From JAABQG01 sp963726365 (lineage in GTDB: Bacteria > Pseudomonadota > Gammaproteobacteria > Burkholderiales > Burkholderiaceae_C): 64,000 nt of DNA. Positions 1 to 10,445 of the stretch are shown here, piece after piece. The position numbers and the translations under genes are program-made. The notes under the pieces are model-generated. The model had not been told where the DNA came from. It was given only the letters and a program-made list of their open reading frames with translations, and searched no databases. Within the stretch, counting starts at the first letter, position 1; each line of letters opens with the position of its first letter. The DNA lies in the NCBI GenBank assembly GCA_963726365.1, contig CAVSCI010000018.1:1-64000 (forward strand), in the 5' to 3' direction.

Positions 1-166
1 CGGCACGCGATCGAGGACATTCGCTGACTCGGTAAGGCGGCGCAGCGGCTCCCCGACAGATCCGGATCGACCGGTCTCTCCCATCCAGGGCGCAGTTGAG
101 TGCCGTCCAGTCACAGACTGTGGTTAAGCTACGGGTAAACCCCAATCAACAACAACAGGACTTCCC
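1..166. other. Upstream region of the Pat-like gene, nothing recognised
   Basis: This stretch precedes the first gene. I see no coding region, tRNA or strong hairpin in it. A short A-rich segment with AACAACAACAGGA lies just before the ATG at 167 and could serve as the ribosome binding region. Confidence 0.4.
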
Positions 167-2887
167 ATGAGCGTCCGCAACCTCGATTCGCTGTTTGAAC
201 CGTCTTCTGTAGCCGTCATCGGCGCGTCCAGCCGGCCCGCCAGCGTGGGCGCCACCGTCTGGCGCAACCTGACGCAGGGCGCCTTCAAGGGGTCGGTCTA
301 TGCGGTCAACCCGAAGTACGCAGACCTCGAAGGCCGGCAATGCCATGCCCGGGTTGCCGACCTGCCCGGCGTGCCCGAACTGGCTGTGATCTGCACCCCG
401 CCGGACACCGTGGCCGGCTTGATCGCGGAGCTGGCCGGACTCGGCACGCGGGCCGCCGTGGTGCTGACGGCCGGGATGAGCACCGGACAAAAACAGGCCA
501 TGCTCGACGCCGCCCGCCCGCGCCTGCTGCGCCTGCTGGGGCCCAACTGCATCGGCCTGCTGGCGCCCCACATCGGCCTGAACGCGAGCTTTGCGCACAT
601 CGATGCACAGCCGGGCGAGCTGGCCTTTGTCTCGCAGTCGGGCGCGCTGGTCACGGCCATGCTGGACTGGGCCGACGCGCAGCGCATCGGGTTTTCGCAT
701 TTCGTTTCGCTGGGCGAACATGCCGACGTGGATTTCGGCGACATGCTCGACTACCTGGCCACCGACGCGCGAACCCGCGCCATCCTGCTGTATGTCGAAT
801 CGGTCGAGTCGCCGCGCAAGTTCATGTCGGCCGCGCGAGCGGCGGCGCGCAACAAGCCCGTCATCGTCATCAAGAGCGGCCGCTCCACGCAGGGACAGCG
901 CGCTGCGGCTTCACACACCGGCGCCCTGGCAGGTTCCGACGCCGTGTACGAGGCCGCCATCGCCCGCGCTGGCATGCTGCGCGTGAACAGCCTGCAGGAG
1001 CTGTTCCTCGCGGCGGAGACGCTGGCGCGCTTTCGCACCAACCGCAGCGAGTCGCTCACCATCCTCACCAACGGTGGCGGCGCTGGCGTGATGGCAGCCG
1101 ACGCGGCGGCCCAGGTCAATGTGCCGCTGGCAGAGCTGGGCGCATCCACGCTGGAGCAGCTCGAAACCGTGCTGCCGGCGAACTGGTCCCATGGCAACCC
1201 GGTGGACATCATCGGTGACGCGCCGGTGGCGCGCTACGTGGACGCCTTGCAGGTGCTGTGTGACGACCCTGCGGCCGGCGCAATCCTGTTCATTCATGCG
1301 CCCACGGCCATCGTGCCCAGCGCCGACATCGCGCGGGCGCTGGCGGCGGTGCCGCAGAGCACGACGGCTCGCCTCATGGGCTGCTGGCTCGGCGGGCACG
1401 GTGTCGAGGCCGCACGGCAGATTTTCAAGGACGCGGGCATCGCCGATTTCCCCACGCCCGAGGAAGCCGTGCGTGCTTTTTCCATGCTCGTGAATTACCA
1501 CCGCAACCAGGCCGAGCTGATGGAGGCGCCGCCGGTGCTGCCGGCGGGCATGTCAGCCGAGGCGAAGCCGGACAAGGCGGCGGTGCAGGCCATCGTGCGC
1601 GACGCGCTGGCCAGCGGGCGCGAGATGCTGACCGAGCCCGAGGCCAAGGCCGTCCTCGACGCCTACCGCATCCCGGTCGTGGCCACGCGGGTAGTGCCGG
1701 CCGATCCTGCCGCAGCGGCCGACATGGCCAGCCAGATCGGTTTTCCCGTGGCACTGAAGATCCTGTCACCCGACATTTCGCACAAGTCCGATGTCGGTGG
1801 CGTCGCGCTGGGGCTGGACAACATGGATGCCGTGCGCGAGGCGGCGCAGACCATGCTGGCGCGCGTGCGCCGATTGCGTCCCGAGGCGCGCCTTGACGGC
1901 TTCACGGTGCAGGCGCTGGTGCGACGCAACCATGTGCAGGAAATCATCGTGGGCGCCACCATCGACCGCGTCTTCGGTCCGGTGATCCTGTTCGGCCAGG
2001 GCGGCACAGCGGTCGAGGTGACGGCCGACCGGGCCGTGGCGCTGCCACCCTTGAACGTGCCGCTGGCCCGGGCGCTGGTGTCTCGCACGCGGGTGTCACG
2101 CCTGCTGCAGGGCTGGCGCGACACGCCGGCCGCGAACCTGGACGCGGTCTATGCCGCATTGATGGCGGTCTCGCAGCTGCTGGCCGATATTCCCGAACTG
2201 GCCGAGCTCGACATCAACCCCCTGATCGTGAACCACGAAGGCGTGATGGCGCTGGACGCGCGCATCCGGCTGTCTTCTGCAAAGCCGGCCGGCGCGGCGA
2301 ACTTTGCCATCCGGCCCTATCCGTCCGAACTGGCCGAGACGCTGGCGTGGAACGGCCGCACGCTGGCGCTGCGACCGATACGGCCCGAAGACGAGGCCGG
2401 GCACATCGAGTTCCTGACCCACCTGGATCCGGAGGACATCCGCATGCGGGTGTTCTACAGCCGCCGCACCATGGAACGAAGCGAGCTGGCGCGGCTGACG
2501 CAGATCGACTACACGCGCGAAATGGCCTTCATCGCGGTGGCCCCCGGGCCGGACGGCGCACCGCAGACCCTGGGCGTGGCCCGCGCGCTGGCCGACCCGG
2601 ACAACATCAGCGCCGAGTTCGGCATCATCGTGCGCTCCGAACTCAAGGGTTCCGGACTGGGGCGGCTGCTGATGGACAAGCTGATCGCCTACCTGCGCGC
2701 CAGCGGCACGCAGCAACTCGTGGCCACCGTACTGCGGGAAAACGAGCGCATGCTGGAATTGTCCCGCGAGCTCGGATTCAGGGATGCCGAGGTCCAGCCC
2801 GAGCACGTGACCCGGGACATCGTGCTGGACCTGCAGGCGCCGGCCATGGCCGGCGACCGCGCGTCGGCAGCGCTCAGCGCGCCTTGA
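167..2887 (+). CDS. Bifunctional acyl-CoA synthetase (NDP-forming)-like / GNAT protein acetyltransferase, Pat/PatZ type
   Basis: A 906-residue intact reading frame. The N-terminus is a CoA-binding Rossmann domain (VAVIGASSRPASVG near residue 16), followed by succinyl-CoA-ligase-like domains with the ASHTGALAG motif near residue 247. An ATP-grasp domain spans about residues 490-705 (KILSPDISHKSDVGGV). A C-terminal GNAT domain starts near residue 720, with an acetyl-CoA loop in SELKGSGLGRLLMDKL. This domain order is that of Salmonella Pat / E. coli PatZ, which acetylate lysines of metabolic enzymes such as acetyl-CoA synthetase. The target here is inferred. The gene converges on xdhB and overlaps its 3' end by 14 bp. 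Confidence 0.9.
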   Translation: MSVRNLDSLFEPSSVAVIGASSRPASVGATVWRNLTQGAFKGSVYAVNPKYADLEGRQCHARVADLPGVPELAVICTPPDTVAGLIAELAGLGTRAAVVLTAGMSTGQKQAMLDAARPRLLRLLGPNCIGLLAPHIGLNASFAHIDAQPGELAFVSQSGALVTAMLDWADAQRIGFSHFVSLGEHADVDFGDMLDYLATDARTRAILLYVESVESPRKFMSAARAAARNKPVIVIKSGRSTQGQRAAASHTGALAGSDAVYEAAIARAGMLRVNSLQELFLAAETLARFRTNRSESLTILTNGGGAGVMAADAAAQVNVPLAELGASTLEQLETVLPANWSHGNPVDIIGDAPVARYVDALQVLCDDPAAGAILFIHAPTAIVPSADIARALAAVPQSTTARLMGCWLGGHGVEAARQIFKDAGIADFPTPEEAVRAFSMLVNYHRNQAELMEAPPVLPAGMSAEAKPDKAAVQAIVRDALASGREMLTEPEAKAVLDAYRIPVVATRVVPADPAAAADMASQIGFPVALKILSPDISHKSDVGGVALGLDNMDAVREAAQTMLARVRRLRPEARLDGFTVQALVRRNHVQEIIVGATIDRVFGPVILFGQGGTAVEVTADRAVALPPLNVPLARALVSRTRVSRLLQGWRDTPAANLDAVYAALMAVSQLLADIPELAELDINPLIVNHEGVMALDARIRLSSAKPAGAANFAIRPYPSELAETLAWNGRTLALRPIRPEDEAGHIEFLTHLDPEDIRMRVFYSRRTMERSELARLTQIDYTREMAFIAVAPGPDGAPQTLGVARALADPDNISAEFGIIVRSELKGSGLGRLLMDKLIAYLRASGTQQLVATVLRENERMLELSRELGFRDAEVQPEHVTRDIVLDLQAPAMAGDRASAALSAP

Positions 2888-5193
2888 GACCCGACAGCAC
2901 CCGTTCCGCCGTGGCGGGTGCATCCATCCTGGCGATGCCATCGCCGCGCGCCGCGGCCACGGCGTCGCGCAGGGCCTCCCAGACGCTGATGGCCAGCATG
3001 AAGGGCGGCTCGCCGACAGCCTTGCTGCCGAAGACGTTGTCCTCGCGGTTGGGCTCGGGCCAGAAGTCCACCTTGAAGTGCGCGGGCACATCGCCGGCGG
3101 TCGGGATCTTGTAGGTGCTCGGCGCGTGGGTGGCGAGGCGCCCCTTCGCATCCCAGACCAGTTCCTCGGTGGTGAGCCAGCCCATGCCCTGCACGAAGCC
3201 GCCTTCGATCTGGCCGATGTCGATGGCCGGGTTGATGGGGGTGCCCACGTCGTGCAGGATGTCCACCTTCAGCACGCGGCTCTCGCCGGTGAGCGTGTCG
3301 ATCACCACTTCGGTGCAGGCCGCGCCATAGGCGAAGTAATAGAAGGGCCGGCCGGTCAGCGTGGCCTTGTCGTAGTGGATCTTGGGCGTGCGATAGAAGC
3401 CGTCGCTCCAGAGCTGGATGCGGTTGGCGTAGGCCAGTCTGACGACATCGTCGAAGGCGTGGCTGGCCTTGGGCGAGCTGACCCGCCCGCCGGCGAAGCG
3501 CACGGCGCCCGCGCCGCAGCCGTCCATCCCCGCGACGAAAGCCGCCAGGTTGTCGCGCACGTTGCGCGCGGCAAACTGCGCGGCGCGGCCATTCAGGTCG
3601 GTGCCGCTGGAGGCTGCCGTGGCGCTGGCGTTGGGCACGCGGGCGGTGTCGCTGGCGCTGACCAGCACCCGCTCGAAGGGCACGCCCAGCTCGTCGGCCA
3701 CGATCTGCGCCACCTTGGTGTGCAGGCCCTGGCCCATCTCGGTGCCGCCGTGGTTCACCATCACGCTGCCGTCGGTGTACACATGCACCAGCGCGCCGGC
3801 CTGGTTGAACAGCGTGGCGGTGAAGCTGATGCCGAACTTCACCGGCGTGAGCGCCAGGCCGCGCTTGAGCACCGGGCTCTGCGCGTTCCAGGCGGCGATC
3901 TGCCTGCGGCGCTCGCGGTACGACGACGTTGCTTCCAGCTTCGAGATCAGCGGCTGCAGGATGTTGTCTTCCACCGGCATCTGGTAATGGGTGGTGTTGC
4001 GCTCGGTGATCCCGTAGAGGTTGCGCTGGCGCACGTCCAGCGCGTCCCGCCCCAGATGCCGCGCGATGTCGCCCAGCAGCGTCTCGATGGCGATCACGCC
4101 CTGCGGCCCGCCGAAGCCGCGGAACGCCGTGTGGCTCTGGGTGTTGGTCTTGCAGCGGTACGAGGCGATCTCCACGTCGCTGAGGAAATAGGCGTTGTCG
4201 GCGTGGAAGACCGCGCGGTCGGCCACCGGGCCGCTCAGGTCCGCGCTGAAGCCGCAGTTGGCCAGCATGGTGAGCTTCAGGCCAGTGATCAGGCCGGTGT
4301 CGTCGAAGCCGACGGTGTAGTGGTAGGCGAAGGGATGGCGCTTGCCGGTGATCATGAAGTCATCGTCGCGGTCCAGCCGCATCTTCACCGGGCATTTCAG
4401 CTTGTTTGCCGCGATGGCCGCCCAGACCGCCAGGTGGCCGGACTGCGTTTCCTTGCCGCCGAAGCCGCCGCCCATGCGCCGGCATTCCACCTGAACGCGG
4501 TGGTTGTCCAGGCCCAGCGCATGCGACACCCAGTGCTGCGCCTCGCCGGGGTGCTGGGTGCTGGAGTACACCAGCCACTGGTCCTGCTCCTTGCGGCAGC
4601 ACGTAGGCGATCTGGCCCTCCAGGTAGAAATGCTCCTGGCCGCCGACCTCGAACTGGCCTTGCAGCGTGTGCGTGGCGCGCGCCAGACCTGCTTGCGCAT
4701 CGCCTCGCTTCACGATCACGGGCGGCAGCACGAAGCTTTGCGCGGCCATTGCCTGGTGCACCGTCAGCACGGCGGGCAAGGCTTCGATGTCCAGCACCAC
4801 CTTTCGCGCGGCCTTGCGCGCCTGCATCACGGTGTCGGCCACCACCAGGCCGATCACCTGGCCGACGTGCTGCACCGTGTCCAGCGCGAAGATGGGCTCG
4901 TCGTGCGCGAAGGCGGCCAGGATCGTGTCGCCGGGGATGTCGCGCGCCAGCACCACGTCGCGCACGCCGGGCATGGCCAGCGCGGCGCGAGCGTCCACAC
5001 CTTTCAGGCGGCCGTGCGCCACCGGCGACAGGATGGGCGCGGCGTGCAGCGTGCCGCGCACTTCGGCGATGTCGTCGATGTAGGGCGCTGCGCCCGCCAC
5101 CTGGGCGGCGGCGCTTTCATGGGCGCGGGAGGCGCCGCAGGCGGGCAGGGCGGTGACGGGGCGACGGATGGGTGAGGGCGCAGCGGTTTTCAT
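2874..5193 (-). CDS. xdhB: Xanthine dehydrogenase, molybdopterin-binding subunit (one frameshift)
   Basis: Oxidises hypoxanthine and xanthine to urate as the molybdenum subunit of the XdhAB complex. The N-terminal frame (MKTAAPSPIRR.., reading down from 5193) and the C-terminal frame (to the stop at 2874) each match the XdhB family. They join only if one extra base near 4590 is removed: CCGCAAGGAGCAG should encode LPQEQDQWLVYSSTQHP. Landmarks are the molybdopterin motif GGGFGGKE, the segment AFRGFGGPQG and the C-terminal EPPFMLAISVWEALRDAV. The start ATG overlaps the corrected xdhA stop (ATGA), so the two subunits are translationally coupled. No xdhC maturation gene is visible in the window. 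Confidence 0.9.
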
Positions 5194-6732
5194 GCCCGGT
5201 CCTCCAGCGACAGCGTTTCAAGGGATACGTTGGACAAGCCCTGGATTTCCAGCCAGAAGCGCTGCAGCAGGCTTGCCCAGCACCTCGCGCCGGTAGGCCG
5301 CCGAGGCCCGCATGTCCGAGATCGGCTCGAATTCAGCGCGCAAGACCGGCGCTTGCCTGCTCAAAAGTGGCACTTCTCCAGCGTCATCTGGCGCAGGCAT
5401 GCTTCTGTTTTGATAGCGCGCACCGGGGTGGCCGCGACACCGCCGACGCCGATGGAGGCGCTCTCGATGCGGTCGCCGATCGACTGCAGCTCGACCGCCA
5501 GGCAGACCGCCGAGATGTCGTCTTCGAATCGCTTGGAGATCTTGTAGACCCTCTGGAACTCGCCCTCCACCGGCAGCGGCACCTTGATCCAGGCCAGCAC
5601 CTCGTCCGGGGCCATGAGGTTCTGGCGGTAGCCGGTGTAGAGCTGCTCCAGCGGCAATTCGCGTGACGCCTGCCGGCCGTCGCGCTGGCTCATCAGCACC
5701 ACGTTGGCGCCCAGGGCGATCAGCAGCGGCATCGAGTCGCCGATGGGCGAGCCGTTGGCCACGTTGCCGCCCAGCGTGCCCGAGTTGCGCACCGGAAGGC
5801 CGGCAAAGCGCTGGGCAAACGTCAGCAACTGCGGCCGGTCCGCCACCAGCGCGTCAAACGCATCCGCCAGGGTGACCGCGGCGCCGATGGCGATGTGGTG
5901 CGGGTAGCGCTCCACCCGGCGCAGCTCGGCCACGCGGGTGACGTCGAGCACCTGCGCGAAACCGCGGTGCTGCTTGGTGACCCACAGGCCCACATCGGTG
6001 CAGCCGGCGACGATCTGCGCGTCGGGGTGCATGCGGCGCAGCGCCAGCAGCTCCGAGAGGTTTTTCGGGGTCATGTAGACCGAATTCAGGTCCAGATTGG
6101 CACTTCCCCAGCGTGGAATGGTCTTTAGATGCTCCAGTTTTGAGAGCAATTCGGGTTCTTTCACGCGGCGGACAGGGAACTGGTGCATGGATTGCGCCGC
6201 GTCCAGGATCGGCCGGTAGCCCGTGCAGCGGCACAGGTTGCCGGACAGGGCGGCCTGGGCTTGTTCGCGAGTGACGGACTCGCCATGGCAGACCCGTTTC
6301 TGGTACAGGCCGAACAGGCTCATCACGAAGCCCGGCGTGCAGAAGCCGCACTGCGAGCCGTGGCACTGCACCATCGCTTCCTGCACCGGGTGCAAGCCTG
6401 CTGCGCGGGCGGGGGGCGTTGTTGCGTCTACAAGGGCTGCCGGCTGGATCAGCGGGTCGGCGGCAAGGTCTTCCACCGTCCACAGCGCCAGGCCGTCGAT
6501 GGAATGCGCCAGCCGGATGCAGGCATTGATGGCGCGGTATTCGATGCGGCCGGCCGACGGCCTCGCCGAGCACCACGGTGCAGGCGCCGCAGTCGCCTTC
6601 GCCGCAGCCCTCCTTGGTGCCGGTGGCGCCGAGGTCTTCGCGCAGCACTTCCAGCAAGGTGCGGGTGGGTGGTACATTGACCAGCGTCACGGCCTGGCCG
6701 CGGCGGATGAACCGGATGTTTGGGTTTGTCAT
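5190..6732 (-). CDS. xdhA: Xanthine dehydrogenase, Fe-S/FAD small subunit (three frameshifts)
   Basis: The electron-transfer subunit of xanthine dehydrogenase. It starts MTNPNIRFIRRGQ and has the plant-type 2Fe-2S motif CGEGDCGACT, then the second cluster motif CGFCTPGFVM..GNLCRCTGYRPI. An FAD domain follows, with SGTLGGNVANGSPIGD and EPISDMRASAAYRREVLG. The frame must be changed near 6555 (after VVLGEA), near 5365-5395 and near 5270 (GGCAAGCCTGCTG has one base too many for GKLLQRFW). With these repaired, the protein ends LSLEDRA at the ATGA overlap with xdhB. Two copies of the dispersed repeat lie inside the gene: one in the linker between the Fe-S and FAD parts (6094-6150), one near the C-terminus (5363-5418). 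Confidence 0.88.
5363..5418. repeat. Dispersed repeat copy R1, inside xdhA
   Basis: This copy reads AAAAGTGGCACTTCTCCAGC, then GTCATCTGG, and ends TTTTGATAGC. It shares GGCACTT-T-CCAGCGTC with copies R2 and R4. In the xdhA frame it encodes the odd segment AIKTEACLRQMTLEKCHF followed by a stop, where XdhA homologues have a variable helix. Confidence 0.55.
6094..6150. repeat. Dispersed repeat copy R2, inside the xdhA linker
   Basis: This copy reads ATTGGCACTTCCCCAGCG, then TGGAATGG, and ends GTTTTGAGAGCAA. It is read in frame in xdhA as part of LLSKLEHLKTIPRWGSANLD, which joins the Fe-S and FAD portions, a region of variable length in the family. Confidence 0.5.
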
Positions 6733-6817
6733 TTCGTAGTTCCTTGTGCGCGAGGGTAGAGCGACTGACGCCCCCGCGCCATAAGCCCCAGCATATGAGA
6801 CGAATGCACGCACAGGT

Positions 6818-7762
6818 ATGAGAGATCAGGCCCTTTTCGACAAGATAGACCTCCACTTGATCAGGGTCTTGCATACCGTGTTGACTGAACGCAGCGTTTC
6901 GAAAGCCGCCATCCGCCTGGGCATGTACCAGCCGGCGGTCAGCGCGTCGCTGAAAAAACTCCGCGAACTCGCGGGCGACCCGCTTTTGGTGCGTTCAGGC
7001 GCCGGCATGGTGCCCACCGACGCCGGCCTGCGCATGCTCCAGCCCAGTTCAAGCATTCTTCGTGCCGCCGAATCCATGTTTACCGATGCGCGCGGCTTCG
7101 AGCCCACCACATCACGCCAGACCTTCCGCATTGCCGCCAGCGATTTCCTCGACCCGCTGTTCCTGCCCCAGCTGGTGGCGCAGATCAAGCAGCAGGCCCC
7201 CCACTGTCCGATCGAGATCCTGCCACTTTCGGCCGAAAGCGACTACCGCGCGCGGCTGGCCCAGGGCGAGGTCGATGTGGTCATCGGCAACTGGCTGACG
7301 CCCCCGGACGACCTCCACCTGGGCCGACTGTTCGGCGACGAAGTGGTCTGCCTGGTGGCGCGCGACCACCCGGCGGTGCGGCGCGAAAGCCAGGGCGGCT
7401 GGGACCAGGCCAGCTGGCTGGCGGGGGAGCACATTGCCCCCACGCCCACGCACCCGGGGGCGCGCGGCGTGATCGACGAACACCTGGATTCGCTGGGCCT
7501 GCAGCGCAACATCACGGCGCGCTGCCCACATTTCGGGCTGATTCCGAGCATGGTGGCATCAACTTTGCTGGTGCTGACCACCGGTCGCCAGTATTGCGAG
7601 CGGTATGTCGACAAACTGCCCGTCAAGATCCTGCCATGCCCCATCCAGTTTCCGCGCCTGTTGTACTACCAGCTCTGGCACGAGCGCACGCACGCGTCCA
7701 GCTCCGCCAAGTGGCTTCGCGAACGCGTCAAGGCGGTGGCCGCATCACTTCGGAAAGAATAG
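6818..7762 (+). CDS. LysR-family transcriptional regulator, divergent from xdhA
   Basis: A 314-residue protein with an N-terminal winged helix (SVSKAAIRLGMYQPAVSASLKKLRELAGDPLLVRSG, residues about 26-62) and a C-terminal substrate-binding domain of periplasmic-binding-protein fold. It is divergent from xdhA with only 85 bp between the starts. This is the usual LysR arrangement, so it probably controls xdhAB and perhaps the downstream nucleoside transporter. The inducer is unknown; a purine such as xanthine or urate is a reasonable guess from context. Confidence 0.88.
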   Translation: MRDQALFDKIDLHLIRVLHTVLTERSVSKAAIRLGMYQPAVSASLKKLRELAGDPLLVRSGAGMVPTDAGLRMLQPSSSILRAAESMFTDARGFEPTTSRQTFRIAASDFLDPLFLPQLVAQIKQQAPHCPIEILPLSAESDYRARLAQGEVDVVIGNWLTPPDDLHLGRLFGDEVVCLVARDHPAVRRESQGGWDQASWLAGEHIAPTPTHPGARGVIDEHLDSLGLQRNITARCPHFGLIPSMVASTLLVLTTGRQYCERYVDKLPVKILPCPIQFPRLLYYQLWHERTHASSSAKWLRERVKAVAASLRKE

Positions 7763-7828
7763 CAAGACAATGACCATTCCGCGCTGGACTTCGCCTGAAA
7801 AAGCCTTGAAAACAGGCTTGAACCACTG

Positions 7829-9391
7829 ATGAGCCCGCCCCGACTCCAGCTGGCGCACATCACCAAGCGCTACCCGGCCGTGGTGGCCAACAGCGACGTG
7901 TCGCTGACGGTTCAGCCGGGCGAGACCCATGCCGTGCTCGGCGAGAACGGCGCCGGCAAGTCCACGCTGATGAAGATCATCTACGGCTCGGTCAAGCCCG
8001 ACGAAGGCACGGTGGCCTTCAACGGCCAGCCGGTGCAGATCCGCAACCCGCAGGAGGCGCGCGCCCTGGGCATCAGCATGGTGTTCCAGCATTTCAGCCT
8101 GTTCGATACCCTGACCGTGGCCGAGAACGTCTGGCTCGGGCTGGACAAGAGCCTCTCGCTGGCCGAGGTCACGCGCCGAATCCAGGACAAGGCCCGCGAA
8201 TACGGCCTGGACATCGACCCCGGGCGCCCGGTGCACACCCTGAGCGTGGGCGAGATGCAGCGCGTCGAGATCATCCGCGCGCTGCTGAGCAACCCGCAAC
8301 TGCTGATCCTGGACGAACCCACCTCGGTGCTCACGCCGCAGGCGGTGGAAAAGCTCTTCGTGGTGCTGAAGAAGCTGGCCTCCGAAGGCTGCAGCATCCT
8401 GTACATCAGCCACAAGCTGCACGAGATCCGCGAGCTCTGCACCGCCTGCACCGTGCTGCGCGGCGGCAAGGTCACCGGCATCTGCGACCCGCGCGAAGAA
8501 TCCAATGCATCCCTGAGCCGCCTGATGATCGGCGCCGAGCCGCCCGCCTTGCAGCACCGCGAGGTGAAGACCGGCGCGACGGTGCTCAGCGTCAAGATGC
8601 TCGACATGGCGCGCGAATCGCCCTTCGGCGTGGACCTGCACGACGTGTCGATGCAGGTGCGCGCCGGCGAAGTGGTCGGCATCGCCGGCGTCTCGGGCAA
8701 CGGCCAGCGCGAGCTGCTGTACGCGCTGTCGGGCGAGGATACCCGGGCCCAGCCTGGCATGATCGAAGTCAGCGGGCAGCCGGTCGGCCGGATGGACCCG
8801 CGCCAGCGGCGCGAACTCGGCGTGCACTTCGTCCCCGAGGAGCGGCTCGGGCGCGGCGCCGTGCCCATGCTGGGGCTGGCGCACAACCTGATGCTCACGC
8901 GCAGCGAGGCCATCGGGCGCGGCGGCTGGATCAACCTCAGGACGCTGGAGCGCCAGGCGCAAGGCATCATCGAGCGCTTCAATGTCAAGACCGGCGGGCC
9001 CAACGCAGCGGCCAAGTCGCTGTCGGGCGGCAACCTGCAGAAGTTCATCGTCGGGCGCGAGATCGACGCCAACCCCAGATTGCTGATCGTCTCGCAACCG
9101 ACCTGGGGGGTCGATGTGGGCGCGGCGGCGCAGATTCGCGGGGAAATCCTGGCGCTGCGCGACGCGGGTTGCGCGGTGCTGGTGGTGAGCGAGGAGCTCG
9201 ACGAGCTGTTCGAGATCTGCGACCGCCTGCACGTCATGGCCAAGGGCAATCTGTCGCCCTCGATCGACCGGGCCGACGCCACGGTCGCCCAGATGGGCGA
9301 GTGGATGAGCGGCCTGTGGCACGAGGACGTGCAGGCCCGGCTGGCGGCCATGGCCAAGGCAGCGCGGGAGGCCTCCGATGTTCAAGCTTGA
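7829..9391 (+). CDS. Nucleoside/purine ABC transporter ATP-binding protein (BMP family, double ABC)
   Basis: A 520-residue tandem ABC protein of the NupA/YufO type. The first domain has Walker A GENGAGKST (about residue 38), signature LSVGEMQRVEI and Walker B LLILDEPTS. The second half has the usual degenerate P-loop (GVSGNGQREL), signature LSGGNLQKFIVG and the atypical Walker B LLIVSQPTWGVDVG. It energises the two permeases that follow. Its stop overlaps the start of the first permease (ATG at 9378), which indicates one operon: ATPase, permease, permease, binding lipoprotein, deaminase. Confidence 0.92.
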   Translation: MSPPRLQLAHITKRYPAVVANSDVSLTVQPGETHAVLGENGAGKSTLMKIIYGSVKPDEGTVAFNGQPVQIRNPQEARALGISMVFQHFSLFDTLTVAENVWLGLDKSLSLAEVTRRIQDKAREYGLDIDPGRPVHTLSVGEMQRVEIIRALLSNPQLLILDEPTSVLTPQAVEKLFVVLKKLASEGCSILYISHKLHEIRELCTACTVLRGGKVTGICDPREESNASLSRLMIGAEPPALQHREVKTGATVLSVKMLDMARESPFGVDLHDVSMQVRAGEVVGIAGVSGNGQRELLYALSGEDTRAQPGMIEVSGQPVGRMDPRQRRELGVHFVPEERLGRGAVPMLGLAHNLMLTRSEAIGRGGWINLRTLERQAQGIIERFNVKTGGPNAAAKSLSGGNLQKFIVGREIDANPRLLIVSQPTWGVDVGAAAQIRGEILALRDAGCAVLVVSEELDELFEICDRLHVMAKGNLSPSIDRADATVAQMGEWMSGLWHEDVQARLAAMAKAAREASDVQA

Positions 9392-10445
9392 ACCGCGCCC
9401 GCAGGCCTCGAAGTTCTGGAGCTACGGCTCGCCGCTGCTGGCGCTGGCCATCACGGTGCTGATCGGCGTGGCCCTGTTCATCGCGCTGGGCAAGGACCCG
9501 GTCAAGGGCCTGCAGGTGTTCTTCTGGGAGCCCGTCAAGACGCCCTACGCGCTGGGCGAACTGATGGTCAAGGCCACGCCGCTGCTGGTGATCGCGCTGG
9601 GGCTGGCCGTGTGTTTCCGCTCCAACGTCTGGAACATCGGCGCCGAGGGCCAGTTCATCATCGGCGCGGTGGCTGCCGGTGGCGTGGCGCTGCTGGCCGG
9701 CAAGGAGACGGGCCGCTGGATCGTTCCTGTCATCCTGCTGGCCGGCGTGGCGGGCGGCATGGTCTGGGCCGGGATCACCGCCTTGCTGCGCGACCGTTTC
9801 AACGCCAGCGAGATCCTGGTCAGCCTGATGCTGGTCTACGTGGCCGACATGGTGCTGAGCCTGCTGGTCTACGGGCCCTGGAAAGACCCGGCGCGGCTAC
9901 AACTTCCCGCAGACGCGCACCTTTGACGCGGTGACGCAGATCCCGCGGCTGATGTCGGGTTCGCGCGTCAGCGTCGGCCTGCTGATCGCGCTGGGCGGCG
10001 CGGCCGCGCTGTGGGTGTTCCTGTTTCGCACCCGCGCCGGTTTTGCCCAGCAGGTGGGTGGCCTGGCGCCAGCGGCGGCGCGCTACGCCGGCTTCTCGTC
10101 GCGCAAGGCGCTGTGGGTGGCCCTGCTGACCTCGGGCGGGGCGGCCGGCCTGGCCGGGTGCGCTGGAAGTGGCCGGGCCGATCGGCCAGCTCACGCCCTA
10201 TGTGCCGGCGGGCTACGGGTTTGCCGCGATCATCGTGGCCTTCGTCGGCCGGCTGCACCCGGTGGGCATGGTGTTTTCGGCCGTGCTGATGAGCATGTTC
10301 TATATCGGCGGCGAACTCGCGCAGTCGCGCCTGGGCCTGCCCAAGTCGATCACCGGGGTGTTCCAGGGCCTGCTGCTGTTCACGCTGCTGGCCTGCGACA
10401 CGCTGATTGCCTACCGGCTCAGATTCACCGGGAGGACCGAAGTAA
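9378..10445 (+). CDS. Nucleoside ABC transporter permease 1 (frameshifted)
   Basis: The inner-membrane subunit, NupB/YufP-like, with about eight to nine hydrophobic segments and the conserved FRSNVWNIGAEGQFIIGA and DRFNASEILVSLMLVY. Frameshifts lie near 9893 (GACCCGGCGCGGC should encode DPRGYNFP) and near 10160 (GGCCGGGTGCGC should encode AGALEVAGPIGQ); each is one extra base. As written, the last frame has no stop and runs into permease 2. A third extra base before 10443 would place TAA at 10443-10445 as a TAATG overlap with the next gene, which is the likely true arrangement. Confidence 0.85.

Noticed and set aside
3078..5156. Long plus-strand open frame of nearly 700 codons opposite xdhB
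   Set aside because: It is the antisense shadow of a GC-rich conserved gene; its translation is His/Arg/Gly-rich with no family character.
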